Assembly: GCA_963798865.1 (NCBI GenBank) | Contig: CAWCVZ010000022.1 | Coordinates: 124,001 to 188,000, forward strand | Length of the DNA stretch: 64,000 nt | DNA from: RBG-16-34-14 sp963798865 | Lineage (GTDB): Bacteria; Bacteroidota; Ignavibacteria; Ignavibacteriales; Ignavibacteriaceae | Direction of reading: 5' to 3' | Part shown: in pieces, positions 35,644 through 45,158 of the stretch | Numbering within the stretch: the first letter of the stretch is position 1 | Layout of the letters: each line of letters opens with the position of its first letter | Made by a program: the position numbers and the translations under genes | The notes under the pieces: generated by a model | What the model was told of the DNA's origin: nothing | What the model saw: the letters and a program-made list of their open reading frames with translations, nothing else | The model's database searches: none

Positions 35644-36861
35644 ATGTTTAAGTCTTTACTTTCCACTTTCTTTATATCTTCTCTAATATTTTTATTATCT
35701 AATGATTTTTCTTTTAGTCAAACCGAATCAAAACAGCATAGCCCTACAGATCTGATTATTAATTCATCTGGTGAGAAGGTTAAATATATTGATGTTTCGA
35801 ATTCATCTTCCAGTATTTTATTTTCGGATTCTTTTGAGAACATGAATAACTGGACAATTCTTGGACCTTTAGGTTTAACTAACTGGCACATTCAAAACTC
35901 AAATTTTGCGCAGGGAATAGCTGCTCCTGAACTCGATATTAAATGGACACCCATTTTTATCGGTGATTCTTATATTTTATCGCCTCAGTTCATTGGTTTA
36001 GGTGGTCATAATCTTGAATTAACTTTTATGGATTACCTTACCTGGTGGGCTGATTCAATGACAGTCGGCGTTGCAATTACTAGCGATGGAGGAACAACTT
36101 ATAACTCTATATGGGAAATTACCAAAACTAGTACTTATGGTCCCTCTCTGGAAACAATTAATTTCAGCGGTATAGAGAATATGCAGATTGCGCTTTATTA
36201 TAAAGGTAATTCTAATAACATTGATGACTGGTTTATAGATGATCTTATATTAAATGATCTTTCAGCTACACCAGTTGAACTGACATCTTTTACAGGTTTG
36301 TTAAGAGATAATAAAGTAATTCTAAATTGGTCAACTGCTTCTGAAATAAATAATCGTGGATTTGAAATTGAAAAAGCTCAAATTTTGGCAGAGCAAACAG
36401 GAATTCTAAATTGGAATAAAATCGGATTTGTTAATGGGCACGGGACTACATCAGGAATAAACAATTATTCTTACATTGATGAAAATCAAACTGCTGGAAA
36501 TTACCAGTATAGACTAAAACAAATTGATTTTAACGGGATAACATTTTACTCAAATATAATTGAAGTTAATTTTAATATACCCGTAGAGTTTATTCTTAAC
36601 CAGAATTTTCCCAATCCATTTAACCCTGCAACGAATATAAATTTTAATTTACCTGTTGATTCATATGTAACATTAAAGGTTTTTAATATTCTCGGACAAG
36701 AAGTTGAAACACTTTTGAATAAAAATATTAATGCGGGAGCGTATAATGTTATTTTTAATACGTCCGGATTTAATAGCGGAGTTTATTTATATGAGTTAGA
36801 TGCCAAAGGAGTAAACGGAATAAATTATACGTCGGTAAGAAAAATGATTTTAACTAAATGA
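35644..36861 (+). CDS. Secreted protein with T9SS type A sorting domain
   Basis: 405 residues behind a very strong AGGAGGT ribosome site. Signal peptide (MFKSLLSTFFISSLIFLLSN), then a beta-sandwich-like region (FSDSFENMNNWTILGPLGL, LTFMDYLTWWADSMTVGVAI). A fibronectin-like module follows (VELTSFTGLLRDNKVILNW). The C-terminal ~90 residues are the sorting domain (NQNFPNPFNPATNINFNLP to VRKMILTK). It is exported by type IX secretion and probably attached to the surface. It ends in a strong terminator. Confidence 0.87.
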   Translation: MFKSLLSTFFISSLIFLLSNDFSFSQTESKQHSPTDLIINSSGEKVKYIDVSNSSSSILFSDSFENMNNWTILGPLGLTNWHIQNSNFAQGIAAPELDIKWTPIFIGDSYILSPQFIGLGGHNLELTFMDYLTWWADSMTVGVAITSDGGTTYNSIWEITKTSTYGPSLETINFSGIENMQIALYYKGNSNNIDDWFIDDLILNDLSATPVELTSFTGLLRDNKVILNWSTASEINNRGFEIEKAQILAEQTGILNWNKIGFVNGHGTTSGINNYSYIDENQTAGNYQYRLKQIDFNGITFYSNIIEVNFNIPVEFILNQNFPNPFNPATNINFNLPVDSYVTLKVFNILGQEVETLLNKNINAGAYNVIFNTSGFNSGVYLYELDAKGVNGINYTSVRKMILTK

Positions 36862-36932
36862 AAAAATGGAAATTCATTTAAGTTAGAATTCAACTCTAAC
36901 TCTAAGAGAAATTAACCTCCACAATTATTTTT

Positions 36933-36967
36933 GAGATGACATCCACAAAAGATGTCATCTCTTTTTT
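36933..36967 (+). terminator. Rho-independent terminator after the T9SS protein
   Basis: GAGATGACATC (36933-36943), loop CACAAAA, GATGTCATCTC (36951-36961) and then TTTTTT on the plus strand: an 11-bp perfect stem. Confidence 0.9.
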
Positions 36968-36976
36968 ATTTACAGA

Positions 36977-37342
36977 TTATTTATAAAAAAATGGATCGAG
37001 AACGCTTACTTCTGTTATATTATCTACAGGCAGCCCATTCTTCTCAGCGGATTTTTTGATTGCTTCGGGAGAAGGCGCATCGTATATGCAAAAAGTTTTT
37101 TTATGATCTGTAGTAACATATGAATGAACCCAGTTAACATTGTCTTCTGCGTTATTTGAAACCACATTAAGACATATCTTGCTGCCTTCCATATTTACAG
37201 GTATCTCAAGACCATTCGGAAAAGTTCGTTCAACCAAATATCTATGCATAACAACTTTTTTGCCGTTATCCTGTGACTGAATACTTGTCGTACTCATCAC
37301 AACCATTATAAAGCAAACAAAAATAAAAATGAAGTTCTTCAT
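36977..37342 (-). CDS. Secreted DUF4242 (nickel-binding-like) protein
   Basis: 121 residues with a signal peptide (MKNFIFIFVCFIMVVMSTTSIQS). The mature part has the DUF4242 pattern HRYLVERTFPNGLEIP, NWVHSYVTTDHKKTFCIYDAP, SPEAIKKSAEKNGLPVDNI. A Streptomyces member of the family (SCO4226) binds nickel; metal choice here is unproven. The N-terminus of the adjacent regulator has the same domain, so this may be its extracytoplasmic counterpart or target. Confidence 0.8.
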   Translation of the reverse strand: MKNFIFIFVCFIMVVMSTTSIQSQDNGKKVVMHRYLVERTFPNGLEIPVNMEGSKICLNVVSNNAEDNVNWVHSYVTTDHKKTFCIYDAPSPEAIKKSAEKNGLPVDNITEVSVLDPFFYK

Positions 37343-37525
37343 ATAACCTCCGGTACTTGTTAATGAATAAATGTTTTTAGCGTTTAAGCTAAAATGTTAT
37401 TAATTATTATTGGTAATTTTTCTGCCACTCAATTATATATTTAAACTAAATGTTTGTCTGCAACATTTGTTTCAAATGATAGTATTTTTAATTCATTGAG
37501 GGAAGAAATGGCGAAATGAGAGTAA

Positions 37526-38614
37526 TTATGCAATTCTATCAACATAATCTGAGGGAAGAATACCGAATCTCTTATGGAAACATTTTGAAAAATAAGATGG
37601 ACTATTAAACCCGGATTCAAAAGCTATTTCGGAAATATTACCATTTTTTCTTTCAATTAACTTTAATGCCTTATTCAACCTGTATTTTTTAATAAATTCA
37701 TTAGGGGAAGTTCCTGTTAAGGAAGTGGTTTTGCGGTATAATTGTGCTTTACTCAAACCTATTTGCCTGCTGAAATTATCTATTTTAATTCCTGTTTCAT
37801 TCCAAACCCGTTCCGTTATTTCCATTAGTTGAATTAAAAATTTTTCTTCAACCGGGTTTAGAATTTTTATTGATTCATCATTCTCGAAATTTATTTTTTT
37901 CTCGCTAAAAAGATTTCCAATTGCTGATGTAGCTATAATTTGTCCTTCATTTGCTATTTCGCTTAACCTTTTAGCTAATAAAATAGCATCTCCAAAAAAA
38001 TCATTTCTGTTAGTTACCGGATCCCCGGTACTTAAACCTATAGAAGCAATAACCTTAGAATGAAATTTTAATGCTTTCTGTATTTCGATTGCACATTTAA
38101 CAGAATTCGAAATGGAAGTGAAAGATGCCATTATCCCTTCAAAAGTATTTTTCACTTCACGGCCATAATATTGATTCAGAATATCGCGAATCAGTTTATA
38201 ATGAATATCTGCTGCATCAACTATTTCGGTAACGCCAGATTTAATAAAGGGAAGCTTTAAATCTATGTGCATAATAGTCCGGAAAGCCGTTTCATTAATA
38301 AAGCTTTCAAATTTGTCAGAGTTTTTTGCTACTTCAGGATCCAGGATCCGGCCTAAAAACAGTTCAACAATATTCCCTTCGACTTCTATTATTTGGTTTG
38401 GTATTAACCCGTGAGAATTTCTATGCATTTCTTCAACTGCTTTTCTGTCCGGAGCTTCGATTAAGCAAAAAACAATTCCTCTTCCTTCATCAAACCAATA
38501 TGTTAATGCTTTGCATCCATATTTATCCTGAATAGCGAGATCTAATTGGTGGGCTTCTGCAAGACCTTTTGCAGTTGTACCTGGGATATCGTGCCGATCC
38601 ATAAAAAGAGGCAT
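37526..38614 (-). CDS. DUF4242 - cyclase-like - AraC fusion regulator
   Basis: 362 residues in three parts. Residues 1-90 are a DUF4242 domain (FMDRHDIPGTTAKGLAEAH, KALTYWFDEGRGIVFCLIEAP). Residues ~108-245 resemble a class III cyclase (IASIGLSTGDPVTNRNDFFG, EIANEGQIIATSAIG), but the second metal site reads NTFEGIMASF instead of ..GDG, so it is probably non-catalytic. Residues ~268-362 are an AraC DNA-binding domain (LSKAQLYRKTTSLTGTSPNEFIKKYRLNKA; FNSPSYFSKCFHKRFG). It looks like a one-component sensor. It is 184 bp upstream of the secreted DUF4242 gene on the same strand. Confidence 0.82.
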   Translation of the reverse strand: MPLFMDRHDIPGTTAKGLAEAHQLDLAIQDKYGCKALTYWFDEGRGIVFCLIEAPDRKAVEEMHRNSHGLIPNQIIEVEGNIVELFLGRILDPEVAKNSDKFESFINETAFRTIMHIDLKLPFIKSGVTEIVDAADIHYKLIRDILNQYYGREVKNTFEGIMASFTSISNSVKCAIEIQKALKFHSKVIASIGLSTGDPVTNRNDFFGDAILLAKRLSEIANEGQIIATSAIGNLFSEKKINFENDESIKILNPVEEKFLIQLMEITERVWNETGIKIDNFSRQIGLSKAQLYRKTTSLTGTSPNEFIKKYRLNKALKLIERKNGNISEIAFESGFNSPSYFSKCFHKRFGILPSDYVDRIA

Positions 38615-38907
38615 ACGTGTTTTCTCTTAGCTATTTTATTTCTCTTATAGAAAAAGAAAATCCAAAAAAGATAGAAAGTCTTGAATGAATTTAACTTAAA
38701 AAATATGTTGACTATAATCAATGATAACAAACACAACTTAATTTTATATACAAGGTAATGAACAAGATTTAATTCAAACATTACCTTGATTCTAAATAAT
38801 AATATTTTATTCTGATACTAAATTTTCATATGCTTTTATTATATTAGAATGTTCAAACTATGATACCTCAATATCATTAACTTTTAGTAGAAATCGAATT
38901 ACATAAA

Positions 38908-41900
38908 ATGAAAAATCATCCGGAGTTATTCTTCCACGTTTCTTTGATCGCAAGAAAAAAATATCAGTTTGAAGATGGATTTTATTCCATTAGAGGCAAT
39001 TTAATTATTCCGGACGTTAAAGCTGCGAGAATCTTAACTGAAAAAATTAATAAAGTTAGAATTGCTGAAGGAAAAACTAATGAGCTTGTATCTACCGGAC
39101 AGGTAAATACTCTTGGTCTTCTTCATGAAATCTTTCATTTTCTAATAAGGTATTATGAAGATAATATTAACCCGGGAGTTTTAATAAGGGGCATAAATCA
39201 CCTTAAAAATAATTTAACCGAAAAAGAACTGAATTCTGTTTTAAATGAATATGTTGAACAATTTCCCCCTTTTGATCTCTTCAAAAATAAAATAAATGCA
39301 AATGATTTTATAAATGGGAAAACAAGTGGCAAACTAAACAAGGAAATTTTGCTTGAAGAAATAATTCTTCTTCACCTTGAAAATAATAACCCGGCAGCCA
39401 AACAGCTTGAAGAGCTCTATTCTGAAAAAATTCTTATCGAAAAAACAAAGTACAGGGAATTATTAAATCATACGGAAAAATTCTTTTCTAATGAAAAACC
39501 AATCGGACCTGAAAACCTGCCCCTTATTCAATTCTTAAGAAAACCATTGGTTACGAGTCCCGATAATTTAGATGGACAGCTTGATTACATTTTAACCAAC
39601 TGGAAAATTTTTATCTATGATAAGTTTGGCAGGAGATTGCTAAAAGGAAAAGATATTATTTATGAAGATTCAAAACTCTTTCTTCATCACATGGGAGGAA
39701 AAGGAACTCCGCCTGTTCCTGCCTATGAATTTGACAAAGAATATTTCGCAATGCTTAAAGCAAAATTAGCTGAAGGCGGCAAACTTACTACTGATGAAAG
39801 CACTTACTTTGAAGAATATGAAAAATTCACTAAGGATATAGATTGGATGCCCAATGTTGTTATGATTGCAAAGAATGCTTTCGTCTGGCTCGATCAGCTT
39901 TCTAAAAAATATCAAAGAGAAATTAAGCGTCTCGATGAAATACCGGATGAAGAACTTGACAGACTTGCAAGATGGAATTTTACAGCGCTATGGTTAATAG
40001 GGATATGGGAAAGAAGCAGCGCTTCAAAAAAAATAAAACAGATGATGGGAAACCCGGAAGCTGCTTCCTCAGCTTATTCCCTTTTTGATTATGTAATTGC
40101 AAATGAGCTTGGTGGTGAAAATGCTTTTCAGAATTTAAAACATCGTGCCTGGCAAAGAGGAATCAGGATTGCAAGCGATATGGTTCCAAACCATACCGGA
40201 ATTTTCTCAAGATGGGTTATTGAAAAACCTCATTACTTTATACAGTCAAATTCTCCTCCCTACCCTGGTTACAGGTTTACAGGTCCAAATCTTTCCGATG
40301 ATCAAAGAGTTGAGGTAAGGATTGAAGATAAGTATTATAGTATGACAGATGCAGCCGTTGTTTTTGAAAGACGGGATAATTATACCGGCGATTCAAAATA
40401 TATTTATCACGGGAATGATGGAACACATATGCCCTGGAATGACACAGCACAGTTAAACCTTCTGAATCCTGAAGTTCGTGAAGCCTTGTACCAGATGATA
40501 AAGCATGTTGCATCAAAAACTTCTATAATACGATTTGATGCAGCCATGACATTAACAAAAAAACATTACCAGAGATTATGGTTTCCGCAGCCCGGTCATG
40601 GCGGGGCAATCCCATCCCGTTCCGATTTTGGGATGACGAAGGAAGAGTTTGATATAGCGATGAAAGAAGAATTCTGGAGAGAAGTTGTTGACCGGATGAA
40701 TAAAGAAATGCCTGAAACTCTTTTGCTTGCAGAAGCATTCTGGCTTATGGAAGGATATTTTGTAAGAACTCTTGGAATGCATAGGGTTTATAACAGCGCT
40801 TTTATGCATATGATGATGAAAGAAGAGAATGAAAAATATAAGCTGTTAATAAAAAATACTCTTGATTTTAATCCTGAAATTCTAAAACGATATGTGAATT
40901 TTATGAGCAATCCTGATGAAGAAACTGCGGTTAACCAGTTTGGAAAAGGCGATAAATATTTCGGAGTTTCAGTAATGATGATTACCCTTCCGGGTTTACC
41001 AATGTTTGGTCACGGACAGGTTGAAGGTTTTTCTGAAAAATACGGGATGGAATATAAGAAAGCATATTATGATGAATTTGTTGATGAAAATTTAATAAGC
41101 AGGCACGAACATGAGATTTTCCCTTTGCTTGGGAAAAGATATCTTTTCAGCCAGGTAGAAAATTTTGAACTCTATGATTTCTTTGGTAACGAGGGAAATA
41201 TTTATGAAAATGTTTTTGCATTTACTAACCGTAAAGGAGATGAAAGAACTCTCGTTGTTTATAATAACTCGTACGCGGAATGTAAAGGGACAATATATTG
41301 GTCAGCTCCAAAAGTTTATTCTACCGGAGGCAACTCATCAACTAAAACTTTATCGGAAGCACTTATATTAAAAAATGAGGAAAGAATTTTTTATTCATAC
41401 AAAGATTACAAAACAAAATTTCAACATCTTATTTCATCAAAAGATATAGCAAACGGCGGATTTTATATTTCGCTTAACGGATATGATTACAGAGTTTGTC
41501 TTGACTTCAAAGAAATATATGATTTTGACGGAAGATGGGAAAGATTGTATCATCATCTTGGCGGAAGAGGCGTTTATTCTCTTGAACAGGAATTAAGAGA
41601 ATTACAACTTTATCCTCTTCATGAAGCCATAATTGATTTTATTAATCCTGAATCTGTTAATAAAATAAAAGAGCAAAAAGTATTAAAGGAAAATTCAGAA
41701 TTAAACGATGAGATTACCGGGAAATTAAATAATGTCCTGAATCATATTAATTCAATTAGTCCCGTCCCGTTTGATAGTAATAAAATCAAACGTGAAGTTG
41801 TCAATGATATTTCAGCAGCAATTAAAACACGAGATTTGTTGAATAATTTTAAGAAAGTGAATGAAAAAGAATTTGAAAAGATAAAAGATTCCCAGGTATA

Positions 41901-42624
41901 TGTTGATGGAAAAAAACCGGATAATAACTGGGCTGTTTTGTTATCACTAATTCTTTTTAACAGATTATTTAATTCCAATGGAAGAGAAGAGAATCTTTTT
42001 GAGAACCTGATTGCCGGTAAGCCTCTGAGCATAATTTACAATTTCATATCTCCGGATAATCCTGAAAATGGAAATGATATACATCTTGTGAAACTTTTGA
42101 CTTCAAAAAATTTATTTGTGTTGTGGGATAATTCCATTAAAAGGATGAGTAATGAATCCAAAGAGAAAAAGAAAAAATCATTAAATGAAAAAGATTTTGT
42201 AACAACACTCTTTAATGATTCAAATGCTAAATGGTATTTGGGATTAAATGAATTCGAGGGGATAAAATATTATAACAAGGAGAAATTTGAGAAACTTCTT
42301 AACTGGATTTTTTCATTAAAGGTTTTAAATCTCAATGGCTTTAAAGATCCTGATGTTAAAAAAGACAAGAATAAAAAAACCAAATTTGTTAAAAATGAAA
42401 AGACAAGCACATACGAAGATCATATTAGGAACATTTTAAAAGAATACAAATTTTTCCAGAATTTAAAAAAGGCTTCAGATGATTCGGGTTATAAGCTTGA
42501 TAAGATGCTGTCATCTTTTGAAAAGCCAGAAGTAAAGAAGGAAATAAGACAAATTAAACCCCGAAAAGCAGCGGCAAAAAAATTTTCGTCTAAAAAAGAA
42601 ATTAAAAATAAAAAACGGAGTTAA
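38908..42624 (+). CDS. Large GH13 alpha-amylase-family protein
   Basis: 1238 residues, far longer than usual amylases. The catalytic barrel lies at ~330-750. Region I is SDMVPNHTG, region II IIRFDAAMT with nucleophile Asp544, and region III LLLAEAFW with acid Glu609. Region IV is unusual: FMSNPDEETA instead of NHD. An N-terminal helical ~300 residues and a charged C-terminal ~300, ending in a Lys-rich tail, flank it. There is no signal peptide, so it acts in the cytoplasm, perhaps on glycogen or maltose. It is translationally adjacent to the next gene (TAATATG). Confidence 0.82.
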   Translation: MKNHPELFFHVSLIARKKYQFEDGFYSIRGNLIIPDVKAARILTEKINKVRIAEGKTNELVSTGQVNTLGLLHEIFHFLIRYYEDNINPGVLIRGINHLKNNLTEKELNSVLNEYVEQFPPFDLFKNKINANDFINGKTSGKLNKEILLEEIILLHLENNNPAAKQLEELYSEKILIEKTKYRELLNHTEKFFSNEKPIGPENLPLIQFLRKPLVTSPDNLDGQLDYILTNWKIFIYDKFGRRLLKGKDIIYEDSKLFLHHMGGKGTPPVPAYEFDKEYFAMLKAKLAEGGKLTTDESTYFEEYEKFTKDIDWMPNVVMIAKNAFVWLDQLSKKYQREIKRLDEIPDEELDRLARWNFTALWLIGIWERSSASKKIKQMMGNPEAASSAYSLFDYVIANELGGENAFQNLKHRAWQRGIRIASDMVPNHTGIFSRWVIEKPHYFIQSNSPPYPGYRFTGPNLSDDQRVEVRIEDKYYSMTDAAVVFERRDNYTGDSKYIYHGNDGTHMPWNDTAQLNLLNPEVREALYQMIKHVASKTSIIRFDAAMTLTKKHYQRLWFPQPGHGGAIPSRSDFGMTKEEFDIAMKEEFWREVVDRMNKEMPETLLLAEAFWLMEGYFVRTLGMHRVYNSAFMHMMMKEENEKYKLLIKNTLDFNPEILKRYVNFMSNPDEETAVNQFGKGDKYFGVSVMMITLPGLPMFGHGQVEGFSEKYGMEYKKAYYDEFVDENLISRHEHEIFPLLGKRYLFSQVENFELYDFFGNEGNIYENVFAFTNRKGDERTLVVYNNSYAECKGTIYWSAPKVYSTGGNSSTKTLSEALILKNEERIFYSYKDYKTKFQHLISSKDIANGGFYISLNGYDYRVCLDFKEIYDFDGRWERLYHHLGGRGVYSLEQELRELQLYPLHEAIIDFINPESVNKIKEQKVLKENSELNDEITGKLNNVLNHINSISPVPFDSNKIKREVVNDISAAIKTRDLLNNFKKVNEKEFEKIKDSQVYVDGKKPDNNWAVLLSLILFNRLFNSNGREENLFENLIAGKPLSIIYNFISPDNPENGNDIHLVKLLTSKNLFVLWDNSIKRMSNESKEKKKKSLNEKDFVTTLFNDSNAKWYLGLNEFEGIKYYNKEKFEKLLNWIFSLKVLNLNGFKDPDVKKDKNKKTKFVKNEKTSTYEDHIRNILKEYKFFQNLKKASDDSGYKLDKMLSSFEKPEVKKEIRQIKPRKAAAKKFSSKKEIKNKKRS

Positions 42625-42625
42625 T

Positions 42626-44656
42626 ATGCGTAATGTAAAATTACTGATGACAATCATTGTGCTTCTTATTTTTAAGGATTCATTTCCGCAATACCAGCTT
42701 ACTGATGCATTTCCAAATCTTCCGAGCTTCAGCAGCCCTGTTGATCTTCAGAATCCTGGAGATTGCACTAACAGACTTTTTGTAGTTGAGCAGGTTGGCA
42801 GAATAAAGGTATTTGAAAACAGAGCAAATGTTATTTCTGTAAAAACATTTCTGGACATAACAGACAGGGTTACGAGTGGAAGCGAAACAGGTTTGCTTGG
42901 TTTGGCTTTTCATCCCGATTATGAAAACAATGGATATTTCTATGTTGATTATACATCTCCAACCCCAAATCTTCATACTGTTGTAGCAAGATACCAGGTA
43001 AGTTCAACTAACCCTGATTCGGCAGTAAAAAATTCAGAATTAATTCTTTTTACACAAAGGCAGCCTTTTTCAAACCACAATGGTGGGCAAACTACGTTCG
43101 GACCTGATGGTTACCTTTATATTTCTTTTGGCGATGGCGGCTCCGGCGGCGATCCAAATAATTACGCACAAAATTTGGATTCTCTTCTGGGCAAGATCCT
43201 GAGAATTGATGTTGATAATCCAGAACCACCATTGAATTATGGAATACCAGCTGATAATCCTTTCAAAGGGAATACGCAGGGACACCGGCAGGAAATATAT
43301 ACTTACGGTATGAGAAATCCCTGGCGATTTAGTTTTGATTCTGTCACGGGTAAGCTCTGGTGCGGAGATGTTGGACAAAACTTGTATGAGGAGATTGATA
43401 TAATTCAAAATGGGAAAAATTATGGCTGGCATATTATGGAAGGTTTGCATTGTTATAGCCCATCAACGGGGTGTGATACTACCGGTTTAACTCTTCCTAT
43501 CTGGGAATATCCACACAGCCCGGAATGTTCTATAACCGGTGGATTTGTTTACAGGGGTCCAAACCAGCCGGGGCTTACAGGAAAATATATCTACGCTGAT
43601 TATTGTTCTAACAAAATCTGGGCACTTACATACGATGGAATTAATCCACCCACCAACCAGCTGCTTGTTACTGCAGCCAGCTCCCCTTATTCGTTTGGAG
43701 TAGATCAGGTGAATGAACTTTATTTGTGCACTTCAGGCGGAAGAATTTATAAATTTATTTCTACCGCTTCTATAACTGCACCTGCAGCATTAACTGCAGG
43801 AAATTCCAATCCAACAATTGTTGATCTAAATTGGGCTGATAATTCAAATAATGAAGATGGTTTCAGGATTGAGAGAACGATAAATGGCAGTGGCTATTCC
43901 GAAATTGCTTCTGTAGGTACAAATATAATATCATACCAGGATGCAGTTAGCCAATCCGGAGATTATAAATACAAAATAAGAGCATATAACTCCGGTAATC
44001 AATCGGGTTACAGCAATGAAGCATGTATAACAGTTTCAATTGTTCCGGTTGAACTAAGTCTTTTCACGATTGAAATAAGCAAAGAAGAATCATCTGTCAT
44101 TTTAAAATGGGAAACCGCCTCTGAAAAAAATAACCATGGTTTTGAAGTCGAAAGAAATATGATTTCCTCCGCTGCTGGAAATTCAGGTGACTTTTCAACT
44201 ATAGGATTTGTTGAAGGCAATGGTACAACAACAGAAAAATCTTTTTACCGGTATGCTGATGATTTATCAAGAACCGGTTTCACCGGAACAGCACAGTATA
44301 GATTAAGACAGGTAGATTTTGACGGAACTTTCAGTTATTCCGGTGTTGTCCAGGTTAGTCTAAATATTCTCATGAAAGATTATCATCTTGAGCAAAACTA
44401 TCCAAACCCATTTAATCCATCGACAAATATCAGGTTTAATATTCCCGAAGAGAGCAAAGTAAAAGTAGAAATAATAAATTCTCTTGGTGAGATTGTTTCT
44501 GAGCTGGTAAATGAGGTCAGAGAATCCGGATTTTATAATGAAACCTGGAATGCGGGGAATTTTTCCTCAGGAGTTTATTATGTGAGAATGAAAGCAGTAT
44601 CCCTTGTTTCGGAAAAAAGTTATTTACAAACAATTAAGATTCTTTACCTGAAATAA
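42626..44656 (+). CDS. PQQ-type sugar dehydrogenase with Fn3 and T9SS sorting domain
   Basis: 676 residues. Signal peptide (MRNVKLLMTIIVLLIFKDSFPQ). A six-bladed GSDH beta-propeller covers ~25-375: LGLAFHPDYENNGYFYV, SNHNGGQTTFGPDGYLYI, GDGGSGGDP, LLGKILRIDVD and YGMRNPWRFSFD. These match soluble PQQ glucose/sorbosone dehydrogenases. A fibronectin-like module (~385-475) and a T9SS sorting domain (EQNYPNPFNPSTNIRFNIP) follow. Surface oxidation of sugars is likely; PQQ supply is not shown here. The start is 1 bp after the GH13 stop. Confidence 0.86.
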   Translation: MRNVKLLMTIIVLLIFKDSFPQYQLTDAFPNLPSFSSPVDLQNPGDCTNRLFVVEQVGRIKVFENRANVISVKTFLDITDRVTSGSETGLLGLAFHPDYENNGYFYVDYTSPTPNLHTVVARYQVSSTNPDSAVKNSELILFTQRQPFSNHNGGQTTFGPDGYLYISFGDGGSGGDPNNYAQNLDSLLGKILRIDVDNPEPPLNYGIPADNPFKGNTQGHRQEIYTYGMRNPWRFSFDSVTGKLWCGDVGQNLYEEIDIIQNGKNYGWHIMEGLHCYSPSTGCDTTGLTLPIWEYPHSPECSITGGFVYRGPNQPGLTGKYIYADYCSNKIWALTYDGINPPTNQLLVTAASSPYSFGVDQVNELYLCTSGGRIYKFISTASITAPAALTAGNSNPTIVDLNWADNSNNEDGFRIERTINGSGYSEIASVGTNIISYQDAVSQSGDYKYKIRAYNSGNQSGYSNEACITVSIVPVELSLFTIEISKEESSVILKWETASEKNNHGFEVERNMISSAAGNSGDFSTIGFVEGNGTTTEKSFYRYADDLSRTGFTGTAQYRLRQVDFDGTFSYSGVVQVSLNILMKDYHLEQNYPNPFNPSTNIRFNIPEESKVKVEIINSLGEIVSELVNEVRESGFYNETWNAGNFSSGVYYVRMKAVSLVSEKSYLQTIKILYLK

Positions 44657-44669
44657 TTAAATCTTACCT

Positions 44670-44712
44670 CGCCTCCCCTTTTGTTAAGGAGAGGATGGGT
44701 GGGGTTCATTGT
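44670..44712. repeat. Degraded dispersed-repeat segment
   Basis: GCCTCCCCTTTTGTTAAGGAGAGG followed by GGGTGGGGTT resembles a G+C-rich intergenic repeat seen in many Bacteroidetes/Chlorobi genomes. It overlaps and truncates the VOC remnant. Confidence 0.4.
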
Positions 44713-44888
44713 TTCCTTTTGTTAAATCCTTTGCGTTCGGGTCAAGTCCAAATTTAAATCCTCCAACATTAAAACCAATATAATATGGCTGATCAAAATG
44801 GTTTTACACCGAGTAAAGATGAATACCACTGCTTTACTTTTTCAATATCGCTTACGCGATAAATAACTGCGTGTAAACCTTTGAACAT
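44684..44888 (-). pseudogene. VOC-family remnant
   Basis: ATG 44888 starts MFKGLHAVIYRVSDIEKVKQWY, then SSLLGVKPF. After a 1-nt shift near 44795 the text resumes as DQPYYIGFNVGGFKFGLDP, then NAKDL, and runs into the repeat at 44684. The C-terminal half is missing. It is unmistakably the first module of a VOC protein and clearly dead. Confidence 0.7.
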
Positions 44889-45158
44889 ATTTAAGCTCCA
44901 TTCAATAAATTTATTGTGTATTAAAGTTCTTTAACTTAAAAAATATTGCACTTGAAAAGGCCCGCCTACGGATCCCAAATACCTATGCAGCCCGCCTTCA
45001 CTCCCATTGTTTGTTATACAGTTCTTCACAATAGTGCTTGAGATTCTCGCCGGACATCCGAAATTCGTTAGTTTTCTCTTGAACAACAGGGTAAATATTA
45101 TTTTGAAGACGAAGTCAATTTTTATGAAACCGTCAATCCTCTGTTAGTGGCTTATTCT
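44889..45158. other. Spacer with unidentifiable coding-like debris
   Basis: No intact gene. On the minus strand near 45095-45015 one frame reads YPVVQEKTNEFRMSGENLKH followed by YCEELYNKQWE and a stop, which has coding-like composition but matches no family I know. It may be a remnant, like the VOC fragment beside it. Confidence 0.35.

Noticed and set aside
44941..45158. Insertion-sequence remnant
   Set aside because: No terminal inverted repeats, target duplication or transposase motif; only an unidentified coding-like fragment.
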